Origin: Planctomycetota bacterium
Lineage (GTDB): Bacteria; Planctomycetota; SZUA-567; H5-PLA8
Reading direction: 5' to 3'
Length of the DNA stretch: 64,000 nt
Assembly: GCA_015075375.1 (NCBI GenBank)
Contig: JABTUM010000004.1
Span: 124,001-188,000 of the forward strand
The translations under genes were made by a program, and so were the position numbers. Positions 24,187-33,429 of the stretch are shown one piece after another (the stretch's first letter is position 1; every line of letters begins with the position of its first letter). The notes under the pieces are model-generated. The model saw nothing but the letters and a program-made list of their open reading frames with translations. It did not search any database and was not told the origin of the DNA.

Positions 24187-25518
24187 ATGCGCGCATCCGT
24201 TTTGTTCTGCATGGCCGCGGCGCTGTGGTTGGGGAATACCGGTCACGCCGGCGAAGGCGAGGCCCCCGCGCCGCTGTCCGCAGCGCAGCTCGACGCACTG
24301 GCCAATCGTTATGCCGCCGGAGACGAGGCGGCGCGCGCCGCCGTATTGAAAGAACTCGCCGGGCGTGACGCGCTGCAGCCGTCGGCGACGGCCGGGTGGC
24401 TTGCCAAGATCCTCGCCGCCTTGCGCAAGCAAGGTCCCATTTTGAAGCCAGTGCCCACCGATATGCTCGCGAATCTGGAAGGCCAGCACCGCACCGGCGC
24501 GCAGATGGGCGGAGGCGGCGGCACCCGCCAAGTAGCCACCGTCGAAAGCGCCGTCGGCCCGGTTCGCGTCGTCCTGATGGACCCACCGCGCCCCAACGCG
24601 CCGGTCCTGGTCTACCTGCACGGCGGCGGCCATGTCGGTGGCCACGACGGGAGCAAAGACAACGAGATGGCTTGGAACTGGGGCATCGGCCGGGCTTCGA
24701 AGATTGCATCCGTCGGCATGCGCTTGCTCGTGCGCTGCGTGGACGACAAAGCCGTGAACGCTTGGGTCATTCCTTCTGGCCCGCAGGCGGTGAACGCCGT
24801 GCTGGACGCGCTGCAACGTTCGTTCCAGATCGACCCCGACAAGGTGTACCTGATGGGCAACAGCATGGGCGGATACGGCGCGTGGTACTTCGCGGCCATC
24901 GAGGCCGACCGCTATGCGGCATGTGCGAGTCTGGCCGGAGGCAGTTCGATCAAAGGGGCCACATTCGAGAACTATCGCGCGCTGCCGTTCGGAGTATTTA
25001 TCGGCGAGAAGGACGGCAGCCGTTACGGGAGCGCCAAGCAGGCCTGGGACGACCACGAAGCGCTCAAGAAAAGCGATCCCGGCGCTTATCCGGGCCTCTT
25101 CAAGGGTTATCCGGGGATGGGCCATAACATCGAAGACTCCGTCTACGCCGACGTCGACGGCTTCTTCAAAGGCAAGGCGCGGGCCGCGTACCCGCGGCTG
25201 GTGCTGTGGCGTCCGCTCGTGACCTGGAAAAAACGCTTCTACAACCTGGGGCTTGAAGATCCCAAGCCCGGGATGTCCGTACGCGCCGAGATGAAGGAAG
25301 ACAACCGAATCGTCGTGACCGGTGCGCAAGGCGCCACGCTGACGGTCTATCTCAATGAGAAGCTGGTGGACTTCAAGAAGCCGGTAGTCGTTACCTGGAA
25401 TGGCCAAGAAGCCTTCAACGGCACCCTCACGCCGACACTCTCCACCATGCTGGAGACCTTGGGCGACCGGTCAGATGCGGGGATGTATTACACCGCCAAG
25501 GTGGTATTGAAGCCTTAA
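24187..25518 (+). CDS. Secreted alpha/beta-hydrolase (esterase-like)
   Basis: The start is ATG 24187 with GAGGAG six bases upstream; this gives 443 residues and a clean signal peptide ending near residue 22. An alpha/beta-hydrolase domain follows: oxyanion element His-Gly-Gly-Gly at 145-148, nucleophile Ser226 in GNSMGG, and a candidate His in 'GYPGMGHNIEDSVY'. An N-terminal helical segment (30-80) and a short C-terminal beta domain flank it. The family includes feruloyl, acetyl-xylan and polyhydroxyalkanoate esterases; the substrate here is probably a polysaccharide ester, by context. The sulfatase gene follows on the same strand. Confidence 0.85.
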   Translation: MRASVLFCMAAALWLGNTGHAGEGEAPAPLSAAQLDALANRYAAGDEAARAAVLKELAGRDALQPSATAGWLAKILAALRKQGPILKPVPTDMLANLEGQHRTGAQMGGGGGTRQVATVESAVGPVRVVLMDPPRPNAPVLVYLHGGGHVGGHDGSKDNEMAWNWGIGRASKIASVGMRLLVRCVDDKAVNAWVIPSGPQAVNAVLDALQRSFQIDPDKVYLMGNSMGGYGAWYFAAIEADRYAACASLAGGSSIKGATFENYRALPFGVFIGEKDGSRYGSAKQAWDDHEALKKSDPGAYPGLFKGYPGMGHNIEDSVYADVDGFFKGKARAAYPRLVLWRPLVTWKKRFYNLGLEDPKPGMSVRAEMKEDNRIVVTGAQGATLTVYLNEKLVDFKKPVVVTWNGQEAFNGTLTPTLSTMLETLGDRSDAGMYYTAKVVLKP

Positions 25519-25638
25519 GCTTGGCCGGCGCCTCGGGATGCGTCGACACGGAGGCGACACGTATGAATCCCCTGCTGTCCGGATTTTCGGTTCGATCCAA
25601 ACCGGTTTGCATCGCAAAACCAGATGGCCCGGTGTATT

Positions 25639-25655
25639 CTATCGATAGTCGATAG
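25639..25655. promoter_or_regulatory. Perfect inverted repeat before the sulfatase gene
   Basis: CTATCGA at 25639-25645 pairs with TCGATAG at 25649-25655 across a three-base spacer. It lies 19 bases upstream of the sulfatase start, so it could be an operator that overlaps the transcription start or the leader. No regulator is assigned. Confidence 0.4.
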
Positions 25656-25674
25656 AAGATCTTGGGAGCTTGCC

Positions 25675-27102
25675 ATGCGCCGAGGCCTTTCAAGACGTTC
25701 TTTTGTGGCGGCCTTAGGGGGAGGAGCGGCGGCCATGGCCTTGGGATCAAGTTCATTTGCGGCGCCTCGCGAACTCAACGTGCTGCTGATCACCGCCGAC
25801 GACTTGAATTTCGATTCGGTTGGCGTAAACGGTTGCCCGATTCCCGGGATCACCCCCAACCTGGACCGCTTGGCCGCGCAAGGGATGCGCTTTCGGCACA
25901 GCCATACGCCTGAAGCCGTCTGCCAGCCCTGCCGACAGATGTTAATGACCGCGCGCTATCCGCATCATTACGGCGCGAAGGGATTTCATTCGTTTGCTTC
26001 ACACACGCCCACTCTGCCGCAGGCCTTGAAAAAGGCGGGTTATCGGACCGGCATTCTGGGGAAGGTAGGACATTACGGCGATCCGAACCTGCACGATTGG
26101 GACTTCAAGAAGGATCAGAACGACTTGGGGGCGGGGCGCGATCCGAAAATCTACGCCCAATATACCTCGCAGTTCCTGAAGTCGGCGCAGGAAGACGGTA
26201 AGCCGTTCTTTCTGATTGCCAACAGCCACGACCCGCATCGGCCCTTTATGGGCGCGGACGGCCCCAAACAAAGGAAGCGCGGCAAGAACGCCGCGAAGAC
26301 CTTCAAGCCCGAAGAAGTTCCGGTGCCGGGGTTCCTGCCGGATTTGCCGGATGTGCGAAAGGAGGTCGCGCAGTATTTCGGAAGCGTTCATCGCCTCGAC
26401 GCCACCGTCGGTGCGGTCCTGAAAGCGTTGGACGATTCCGGTCAAGCGGATCGTACTCTGGTCCTGTTCGCCAGCGATCACGGCATGGCATTCCCGTTCG
26501 CCAAGACCAACTGCTATCGGCAAAGTACGCGCAGCCCCTGGATGGTGCGCTGGCCCGGCCAAGTCAAGCCCGGCCTGGTGGACGACGAGCACTTCGTCAC
26601 CAGCCTCGACTTCGCACCGACCATTCTGGAGGCGCTGGGCCTGAACCCGCTTCCCGGCAGCGACGGAAAAAGTTTTTTGCCGCTGCTGCGCGGCGAGAAA
26701 CAAGCCGGACGGGAGCGCGTGCTCACGCAATTCGACCAGACTTCGGGACAGCTCGATTTTCCCATGCGCGCGCTGCAAGACCGCCGCTACCTCTACATCT
26801 GGAACGGCTGGGCCGGCGGCAAGCAAGAGTTCAAAAACGAGTCTCAGGCGGGGCTGACGATGGCCGCAATGCGCCGCGCCGCCGAAACCGATGCGGCGGT
26901 GGCCGAACGCGTGAAGCTGTTCCTGCACCGCGTACCGGAAGAGTTCTACGATCTCGAAGCCGATCCGCACGCGCTGAAGAATCTGATCGGCGCGCCCGAT
27001 CAACTCGAACTCGCAGGGCAATTCAGGAATTCGCTGCTGGAGATATTACTAACCAACGGCGATCCGAACGCCGAACGGATGAAGGCGGCCTTGGCCCGCT
27101 AG
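25675..27102 (+). CDS. Tat-exported sulfatase
   Basis: The start is ATG 25675 with GGGAG six bases upstream. The 475-residue protein opens with a twin-arginine signal (LSRRSFVAAL, residues 5-14) followed by an Ala/Gly-rich hydrophobic stretch. The sulfatase core has the metal ligands Asp42-Asp43, the maturation motif Cys83-Gln-Pro-Cys-Arg, whose Cys83 would become formylglycine, 'GILGKVGHYG' and 'DRTLVLFASDHGMAF'. A Cys-type sulfatase needs a formylglycine-generating or anaerobic maturase, which is not in this window. It probably removes sulfate from glycans in the envelope, feeding the lyase and hexosaminidase encoded nearby. Confidence 0.94.
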   Translation: MRRGLSRRSFVAALGGGAAAMALGSSSFAAPRELNVLLITADDLNFDSVGVNGCPIPGITPNLDRLAAQGMRFRHSHTPEAVCQPCRQMLMTARYPHHYGAKGFHSFASHTPTLPQALKKAGYRTGILGKVGHYGDPNLHDWDFKKDQNDLGAGRDPKIYAQYTSQFLKSAQEDGKPFFLIANSHDPHRPFMGADGPKQRKRGKNAAKTFKPEEVPVPGFLPDLPDVRKEVAQYFGSVHRLDATVGAVLKALDDSGQADRTLVLFASDHGMAFPFAKTNCYRQSTRSPWMVRWPGQVKPGLVDDEHFVTSLDFAPTILEALGLNPLPGSDGKSFLPLLRGEKQAGRERVLTQFDQTSGQLDFPMRALQDRRYLYIWNGWAGGKQEFKNESQAGLTMAAMRRAAETDAAVAERVKLFLHRVPEEFYDLEADPHALKNLIGAPDQLELAGQFRNSLLEILLTNGDPNAERMKAALAR

Positions 27103-27138
27103 AGAGCGGCCGCCACGAAAAAACGATAGGGTGTTTGC

Positions 27139-28974
27139 TCAGGTACGGCGAGCGAGCATCTGCAGATATTCCAGGAAGCGCGTGCAGATCAGCAAGCGGT
27201 CCTGGATGAATTCGTCCACTTCCTGCTTATCGAAGCGCCGCAGCAAGGCCCGGGAAAGTTCGCGCTGCAAGCGCTCGACCTCGCGCAGCGCTCCGGGAAG
27301 TTCGGCGCGAAGCTGCGCCAGCGCCGCGGGATCTGCGGTGCCGGCTTCCAGGCGCGGCAGCATGGCCGCCAGCCGCTCGGTCTCGACCTTGCGGCGTTCG
27401 GCCAGCATGTCGAGTTGCGCGAGTAACTCCAGCAATTCCAGCACGTCGCGGTTGCGCCGAGCCGAGCGCTTGGCGCGGCCGAAGACTTCCGCGGCCTCCT
27501 TCGCGTGATGATCGCTCACGCCGTAATGCGCCAGCGCCACCTCCGTGTTGTCCGCGCGCAGGCCGTAGAAGCCCACCAGCAGCCGCCGTTCGAAAGACTC
27601 GCGGCTGGAACCCAGCCCTGTCCACATTCGCTCGGCGGCGTACAGCATCGTCGGCCAAGCCGTGGGCAGCGGATCGCAGGGCGTCAAATTCGAATTGAAC
27701 CGCGCCCAGCTCGTGGCCACCAGTCCGCCCAGCCGGGGCTGCGTTTCGCAGGCTTCGACCCACCAGTCCACGTTATCCATGCGCTGCCGGTAATTCGGGA
27801 TATTGCCGTAAAACTGCTCGGCCCCGCGAATCGCGCAGCCGCCGAAGATCTGGAAGCCGCCGTGGTGGTACTTGCCCAATTGCGGCAGCATTTCGGGACG
27901 GAACTGGCCGCCGTCGGAGCCGTACTTCCAGTACATCAGCCCGCAGCCCTTGGGCATCTTCTTCAGGACTTCCGGGGGCGCCTCCCGCAGCATGTCGTCC
28001 CAAAGGATCGGCGTCTTCTCGGCCGAGCGCACCTGCCGGACATACCGCGCCACATGCTCGATGAAATGCAGCTCTTTGCCGCCGGCCTTTTCCAGCGCCG
28101 CCTTCGATTCCGGATGCTGCCCCAACTGCCACGCTTCGTCCGCGCCGATATGAATGGACTTGGCGAGCGGATGCGCGTCGATGATTTCCTTCACCATCTC
28201 GCGCACCAACTTCTGCGCCTTCGGGCAGCCGGTCCGGATCTGTTGCGGAACATCCGGATTCTCGGCATACGCACGGTACTTGGGATGCCGCAGGACGTAC
28301 TCGAGGTGCCCGCACGTCTGCACGAGCGGGATGATTTCCAGTCCCTGCGCCTCGGCGTGCTTGAGGAAAATCTGCAGCGTCTCGGGCGTGAAGGCGTTGG
28401 GGCCGCGGATCTCCGGTAGACACTGGAACGGGAAGCGATCTTCGTACTCCACCAGCACCGCGTTGTACTTATACAGCGCGGCCAGCTCGAGGAACTCCTT
28501 GAGCGCATCGAGGTTCGGCGTCAGACCCTTCAAGTCGAGGTGGATGCAGCGAAACGGAACCGTCGGCCAGTCTTCGATCTTCAGCGCCGGAATGCGCGTG
28601 CCTTCCTGGAGCAGTTGCCGGATGGTCTGCACCGCCGCCAGCAGGCCGCCTTCGTCGCTGGCCGAGACCGTCAGCGAATGCCCGGCCGCCAGCAACTCGT
28701 ACGCTTGCGGCCGCGTCTGCGCCGTGCGCACGAAAATACCTTCGCGCGTGTGGTGCGTGATCAGCAGGCCGTGAGGATCCTTCACCGTCGAGGACGGCTT
28801 GATCTCGTATTCGAGGCGAAAGGTATTCTTAAGTTCCGCGGCGAGCTGCTCGGCGGCTTGCTTGACTCGGGGACCGGGGCGGCGCGGGACAAAGATGGTG
28901 TCCACTTCTTTAAAATCAAAGTGGCCAGCCAGCACCTTAACGGATCGGGGTTGCGGCAACAGGCTTAACGCCAT
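27139..28974 (-). CDS. GH20-like beta-N-acetylhexosaminidase, no signal peptide
   Basis: The start is ATG 28974, with GGGAG nine bases upstream; a longer frame to 29067 exists. The 611-residue protein has a GH20b-like N-terminal domain (about 1-130) and a TIM barrel (about 135-480). The catalytic Asp279-Glu280 pair lies in 'SIHIGADEAWQLG', close to the HexD-like subgroup rather than the classic His-x-Gly-Gly-Asp-Glu form. A long charged helical C-terminus (about 500-611) looks like a coiled coil. There is no signal peptide, so it should act inside the cell on imported amino-sugar oligosaccharides. It is convergent with the sulfatase gene. Confidence 0.92.
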   Translation of the reverse strand: MALSLLPQPRSVKVLAGHFDFKEVDTIFVPRRPGPRVKQAAEQLAAELKNTFRLEYEIKPSSTVKDPHGLLITHHTREGIFVRTAQTRPQAYELLAAGHSLTVSASDEGGLLAAVQTIRQLLQEGTRIPALKIEDWPTVPFRCIHLDLKGLTPNLDALKEFLELAALYKYNAVLVEYEDRFPFQCLPEIRGPNAFTPETLQIFLKHAEAQGLEIIPLVQTCGHLEYVLRHPKYRAYAENPDVPQQIRTGCPKAQKLVREMVKEIIDAHPLAKSIHIGADEAWQLGQHPESKAALEKAGGKELHFIEHVARYVRQVRSAEKTPILWDDMLREAPPEVLKKMPKGCGLMYWKYGSDGGQFRPEMLPQLGKYHHGGFQIFGGCAIRGAEQFYGNIPNYRQRMDNVDWWVEACETQPRLGGLVATSWARFNSNLTPCDPLPTAWPTMLYAAERMWTGLGSSRESFERRLLVGFYGLRADNTEVALAHYGVSDHHAKEAAEVFGRAKRSARRNRDVLELLELLAQLDMLAERRKVETERLAAMLPRLEAGTADPAALAQLRAELPGALREVERLQRELSRALLRRFDKQEVDEFIQDRLLICTRFLEYLQMLARRT

Positions 28975-29164
28975 GCCCGATGACTCCCGGATATCCCCCA
29001 CCAAAGCTTCAATTTCGGGCGCAATTTTAGGTAGCCCATGGAAATACACAACGACGGAAAGCACCATGCGCGGGTTTTCTAACAGGTTTATATAATCCCT
29101 TATTCATACAAAGATTAGGCTAAAATGGCTTATTTCAAGCGATCTGGCTGCTGCCAATCGCCCT

Positions 29165-30022
29165 CTAGGAAGGGCTCGCTCGCCCCTCGCGAGGCGACTG
29201 TTTAAAGCGCTTTCGGAATGCCCGCGCGAAGTAATTGGCATCCCGGATGCCTACCGTATGCGCCACTTCCTTCACGCTAAGCCATCCCTCCCGCAGCAGT
29301 AGCCGCGCCTGGTAAAGCCGGATTTCGCGAAGGTACGCGTTGGGCGCCAACCCAACCACGCGGGTGAACTCCTGGCACAAATGACTCTTCGACATGCGCG
29401 CTTCGGCGCAGAACTGCGCATAGCCGATGGCCTCGAAGTAGTGCGAGTCGATAAAGTGTTTCACCGCCAGCGCCGCTCGATCGCCCGCGCGGACGGCACG
29501 CAACGGCGCCGGATGCTGCCGCGCGCCCCGTTCCAGCAACAGCCTTAGAAGCGGCCAGAGCAACACGTGCGCGTGCGTGCGCCCTTCGCGCAACGCCTGC
29601 AGCAGCCGTTCCAGGATCTCACGCTCCGGATCGTCCGCCGCCAGCCGCGCGCGCAGCGGAAGCCGGGGCGCGATGGCGCGCGGCACGGGGTGGGACTCCA
29701 GCGTCCGAAACGCCTCCTCGGCATTCGTCTGCAGCGGCGGCTTGCGTTCCGAGAAGTCCCGCGTCCACGAGAAGTGCACGCAATGGCGCTTGGCGCCTTG
29801 CGTGTCTTCCGCCCACCCTTCGCTGCGCAACCCGGGCGGGATGATTACCAGATCGCCGGGTTCCTGCTCGTACCGTTCGTCCTCCAGCGTCCGCACGTAC
29901 CGGCCGGCCGAAGTGTAGTCGAGAAGGCAATCGTAGATGCGGCGCGGGCCTTCGTGCCACCCGCCGCGGCACCAGCCTTCCCAGAATATGCGCACCACGG
30001 GATCGAACAGACAATGGGCCAT
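29165..30022 (-). CDS. AraC-family transcriptional regulator
   Basis: The start is ATG 30022, with GAGG five bases upstream, giving 285 residues; a frame to 30130 would overlap the divergent promoter region. The N-terminal part (about 20-110) is a cupin-like sensor ('YEQEPGDLVIIPPGLRSEGW'). The C-terminal 100 residues hold two helix-turn-helix motifs ('YAQFCAEARMSKSHLCQEF' and 'SVKEVAHTVGIRDANYFARAF'). It is divergent from an aldo-keto reductase/dehydrogenase pair, which it probably controls, with 123 bases between. Confidence 0.93.
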   Translation of the reverse strand: MAHCLFDPVVRIFWEGWCRGGWHEGPRRIYDCLLDYTSAGRYVRTLEDERYEQEPGDLVIIPPGLRSEGWAEDTQGAKRHCVHFSWTRDFSERKPPLQTNAEEAFRTLESHPVPRAIAPRLPLRARLAADDPEREILERLLQALREGRTHAHVLLWPLLRLLLERGARQHPAPLRAVRAGDRAALAVKHFIDSHYFEAIGYAQFCAEARMSKSHLCQEFTRVVGLAPNAYLREIRLYQARLLLREGWLSVKEVAHTVGIRDANYFARAFRKRFKQSPREGRASPS

Positions 30023-30063
30023 AATCGCCTCAATACTAAACACAGTGCTATCTTTCGTTCGAT

Positions 30064-30077
30064 TGTGCCCTGGCACA
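30064..30077. promoter_or_regulatory. Inverted repeat in the AraC/aldo-keto reductase divergent region
   Basis: TGTGCC at 30064-30069 and GGCACA at 30072-30077 form a perfect dyad with a two-base spacer. It lies between the two divergent starts (30022 and 30146). It may bind a regulator, though AraC proteins more often use direct repeats. Confidence 0.35.
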
Positions 30078-30145
30078 GCCCCCACCGGCAAGGAGATATT
30101 GAAGGTGTCTAAAGTGCGTCCTACATCCACTCCAGGAGCCGATCG

Positions 30146-31132
30146 ATGCGAAAGCGCGTGTTGGGCAAGACGGGGCTCGAGGTCTCCGAGCTTGGACTGG
30201 GAGGCGCGTTCGTCTCCAAGTCAGGGGGCGAGTTCGAACAGAGCCGCGCGGCGGTGCTTCGCGCCCTCGAATTGGGCGTCAACTACATCGATACCGCGCC
30301 GACCTACAGCAACAGCGAAGAAACCTTCGGGCGCATCCTCGAAGACGTGCGCGCGCCGCTGATTATCTCCACCAAGCTAGGCGGGCGTCCGCAACCCTTC
30401 GAACCCAAGAACAAAGATCACCTGCGCCGCTCGATCGAAGAAAGCCTCCGGCTGCTCAAGCGCGACCGCGTCGACATTCTGATGATCCACGAGCCCGACC
30501 GCTTCCGGCAATACGACTGGTGGAGCGACCAAGAGCGCTTCGAAGGACCGGTCCTGGAAGTCCTCGACGATCTCAAGCGCGAAGGCGTGATCCGCTTCAC
30601 CGGATTGGGCGGCACCACCGCCTACGAGCTGCCGGCGATTATGGCGACACGGCGCTTCGACGTGGTGCTCACCGCCTTCAATTACAGCCTGCTCTGGCGC
30701 GAAGCCGCCCGCGAAGTACTTCCGCTCGCCCACGAACTGGGCATGGGCGTGATCCTCGGCAGCCCGTTGCAGCAAGGCGCGCTGGCGCGGCGTTACGACC
30801 AGGAAGTCTACGACGGCGCACCGTGGCTCAGTTCGCCGCGCCGCGCGCAGTACAAGGCGCTCTATGCGTTCCTCGACGAACTGGGCCTGCCCATCGCCGA
30901 AGTGGCACTCCGCTTCGTGCTCTCGAATCCGCATGTTAGCTGCGTGCTCAACGGCGCGCGCTCGGCCGAGGAGATCGAATCCAGCGTTGCCGCCGCGGAG
31001 AAGGGGCCGCTCCCCGCCGAGGTGATCGCACGCCTCGACGAGATTGCCGCCCTGGTCCCCTTCCGGCCCTTCAACGAGCCTTTCGGTCTCCCGTTCCTGC
31101 GCGGCAAGCGCAACCAAGTGGGGATCGCCTGA
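30146..31132 (+). CDS. Aldo/keto reductase
   Basis: This 328-residue protein has the complete AKR tetrad: Asp49 and Tyr54 in 'YIDTAPTYSNSE', Lys77 in 'ISTKLGG', and His115 in 'LMIHEPDRF'. The length and the C-terminal cofactor segment ('VLNGARSAEEIESSV') are normal. It should reduce or oxidise a sugar or sugar-derived carbonyl with NAD(P)H. Its stop shares one base with the next start (TGATG), so it is coupled to the dehydrogenase gene. The divergent AraC regulator is the likely controller. Confidence 0.95.
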   Translation: MRKRVLGKTGLEVSELGLGGAFVSKSGGEFEQSRAAVLRALELGVNYIDTAPTYSNSEETFGRILEDVRAPLIISTKLGGRPQPFEPKNKDHLRRSIEESLRLLKRDRVDILMIHEPDRFRQYDWWSDQERFEGPVLEVLDDLKREGVIRFTGLGGTTAYELPAIMATRRFDVVLTAFNYSLLWREAAREVLPLAHELGMGVILGSPLQQGALARRYDQEVYDGAPWLSSPRRAQYKALYAFLDELGLPIAEVALRFVLSNPHVSCVLNGARSAEEIESSVAAAEKGPLPAEVIARLDEIAALVPFRPFNEPFGLPFLRGKRNQVGIA

Positions 31133-32169
31133 TGCGTGCCGCCGTAGTCGCCGCGCCGGGGCACCTCGAAGTGCGTGAGGTGCCCGAGCCGAAGATCGGT
31201 CCGTACGAGGCCCTGTGCGCGCAGCTCTTCGGCGCCACCTGCACCGGTACCGATTCGCACCTGATCCACGGGCGCTTCCCCTGGAACAACGCCTACCCGT
31301 TTGTGCTCGGCCACGAAAGCGTTGGGCGCGTCGTTGAAGTCGGCTCCAAGGTGCGCCACCTCAAACCCGGCGATGTCGTCACGCGCGTGGGCTGGCACGG
31401 CGATGCGAATAGCGGCGTGCACAGCACCTGGGGCGGCTTCGCCGAATGGGGTGTCGCTGTCGACTGGCGAGCGATGCAGGAAGACGGGCGACCGGAGCAA
31501 GAATGGCGGCGCTGGCGCATCCACCAGACTGTCCCGCCGGACCTCGATCCGCGCGCGGCGACGATGTTCGTCACATGGCGCGAGACCTTCTCCTGCGCGC
31601 GGCGTATGGGCTTCCGCGACGGCTGCCGCGTCCTGATCCTCGGCAGCGGCGGAAACGGCCTGGCCTTTGCCAGCCACGCGCGAAATCTGGGTGCGAGCGT
31701 CGTGGCGCTTACCGGAGCGCCCGGGCGCGAAGCCTCCGCGCGAGCCGCGGGCGCGACGCTCTATTTCAATTACGCATCGCCCGATCCGATCGGCCGCCTC
31801 CGTGACGCGCAATCGGAAGGGTTCGACTTCGTCATCGACGCCGTGGGACGCGCGGGGATGCTCGACGATGCGCTCCCGCTGTGCGCGAAGGGCGGGACGC
31901 TGGCCCTCTACGGCATCGACGAGATTCAAAAGGTTCAACTCACGCCGGACCGCGCCCGTGGATCCTTCACCTTCTACAAGGGCGGCTACGACGAAGCCGA
32001 AGCGCACGAAGCCGTCGTGGACCTGATGCGCTCGGGGAAACTCGATGCGGGTGTCTGGCTGGACCTCCAACGCCCCTACCCCCTCGAACGCATCGGCGAG
32101 GCCTTCGAAGCGTTAGGGCGGCGCGAGGCCGTTAAGGCGCTGATCCGCCTGAGCGCGCCTACTCTTTGA
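31132..32169 (+). CDS. Zinc-type medium-chain alcohol/polyol dehydrogenase
   Basis: This 345-residue MDR protein has catalytic zinc residues Cys36 (TCTGTDSH) and the His-Glu pair in 'LGHESVGRVVEVGS', and the nucleotide-binding glycine motif 'VLILGSGGNGLAFASHA'. The four-Cys structural zinc lobe of many alcohol dehydrogenases is absent, as in several sorbitol- and threonine-type members. It is translationally coupled to the aldo-keto reductase, so the two probably interconvert the same sugar or polyol. Its last 11 bases overlap the convergent FemAB-like gene. Confidence 0.92.
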   Translation: MRAAVVAAPGHLEVREVPEPKIGPYEALCAQLFGATCTGTDSHLIHGRFPWNNAYPFVLGHESVGRVVEVGSKVRHLKPGDVVTRVGWHGDANSGVHSTWGGFAEWGVAVDWRAMQEDGRPEQEWRRWRIHQTVPPDLDPRAATMFVTWRETFSCARRMGFRDGCRVLILGSGGNGLAFASHARNLGASVVALTGAPGREASARAAGATLYFNYASPDPIGRLRDAQSEGFDFVIDAVGRAGMLDDALPLCAKGGTLALYGIDEIQKVQLTPDRARGSFTFYKGGYDEAEAHEAVVDLMRSGKLDAGVWLDLQRPYPLERIGEAFEALGRREAVKALIRLSAPTL

Positions 32170-33427
32170 ACGGATTGCGATCCGGCGCAGAATCGTGCGG
32201 CACGATGCGCTGCAGATGATGGGTCAGGATGTTTAGAAGCGGATTTTTATGCCGCACCCAGATACGCAGCGGCTCGGGCTTCGCGCCCAGGCGCGCCTTG
32301 GGTTCCAGAGCCGTGCGCCCCAGCGACAAGCGCCGGCAGCCCAAGGCCAGTCCGTCGGCGATCACCGCCTGCAAGAGTCGCAGATACACCGGCAGCGTTT
32401 CGTTCGCCGCGTAGTCGAAGCCTATGTAATACCCCACCGCCGTCTCGCCGTCCTTCAACGCCGTGACGAAGCCCAGCAACTCCGGACCGCGGCGAACGAC
32501 CGTGCAGCGAAAATCCGCGCCCAGCGCCTCCGCCAGCGCGGGCAGGTAGTCCGGGGCAAGCGCCACCATGCGGGTTGCCGCGCGCCGGTGAACCTGTTCG
32601 TGCAACGCGTGAAGCTGCGCCGCGTGCGCGCGCAGGTCGGCGAGGGGCTCGACCGTGCATCCGGCCGCCTGGAGATCCTTGTCGAACTTCTTGACCGCTT
32701 TGCGGTACTTGGCGTTCAGGCTGGACAGATAATCGTCATAGGCCGACCAGCCGGGACGAAACGCCAGCACCATATCGGGGTCGGATTCCAGCGCGCGGTA
32801 ACTATAGCGCTTCAGGGCCTGCACCCCCGGCTCGTGCGCGGCGTCGAGGTCCTTCACCATCACGTAGTCCACGCGCCCGGCCAGCCGTTCGGCTTGGCGC
32901 ACGCGGTACAGCGCTTCGGCGATGCCCGGCCACACCGACAACTCGTCCTCGCCCGGCCCGAACGCGACGCCGTGGAAGCCCCAGGAGAACAAGTTGCCGC
33001 CCACCAGCACGCGCAGCTTCAACTGCTCCAGCGCTTTGGCGCTCCAGCCTGAAAAGGCCTGCTTCCAGGCTCGCTTCAGCGCCGAACCGTCCGCCGCGTC
33101 CGGCGCGGAGGCGGGGTTCACCAACTGGCTCCCTGCCAGTTCGACGAGCTGCATGTTCAACGCCGCCGCCGGAACCGAGCCGCGGTACAGCAGTGCGTAA
33201 CGCGGCTGCAAGCCCGGCGGACCGGACCGTTCGATGACGCCAAGATAGCGCCGCTGCATAAAGATCGAAGCGGATGCGGTCTGCGCGTCCCAGTGCGCGG
33301 GATTCAGCGAGTCGATCCGGCTCGCCAGCGCGAATTCGAACCCGCTGGGACGATGCCGCTCTTCGTGGTCTTCCTTCGCGCGTTCGAAGCGATCCAATAG
33401 CGCGCGCCATTTGCTCGATTCGCCCAC
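32159..33427 (-). CDS. GNAT/FemAB-like acyltransferase (BioF2-type)
   Basis: The start is placed at GTG 33427, two bases after the TerB-like stop, with GGGG eight bases upstream; an alternative ATG at 33472 would overlap that gene by 43 bases. The protein has 422 residues with two GNAT-like lobes; the second (about 235-400: 'YRKAVKKFDKDLQAAGCTVE', 'LGFVTALKDGETAVGYYIGFDY', 'LGCRRLSLGRTALEPKARLG') matches the BioF2/FemAB-like group. Such proteins add amino acids or acyl groups to peptidoglycan or surface sugars; the substrate here is unknown. Confidence 0.82.
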   Translation of the reverse strand: MGESSKWRALLDRFERAKEDHEERHRPSGFEFALASRIDSLNPAHWDAQTASASIFMQRRYLGVIERSGPPGLQPRYALLYRGSVPAAALNMQLVELAGSQLVNPASAPDAADGSALKRAWKQAFSGWSAKALEQLKLRVLVGGNLFSWGFHGVAFGPGEDELSVWPGIAEALYRVRQAERLAGRVDYVMVKDLDAAHEPGVQALKRYSYRALESDPDMVLAFRPGWSAYDDYLSSLNAKYRKAVKKFDKDLQAAGCTVEPLADLRAHAAQLHALHEQVHRRAATRMVALAPDYLPALAEALGADFRCTVVRRGPELLGFVTALKDGETAVGYYIGFDYAANETLPVYLRLLQAVIADGLALGCRRLSLGRTALEPKARLGAKPEPLRIWVRHKNPLLNILTHHLQRIVPHDSAPDRNPFKE

Positions 33428-33429
33428 GT

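Noticed and set aside
24013-25407. A 464-residue minus-strand frame opposite the alpha/beta-hydrolase gene
   Set aside because: The plus strand has the nucleophile elbow, oxyanion motif and signal peptide; the minus frame has none.
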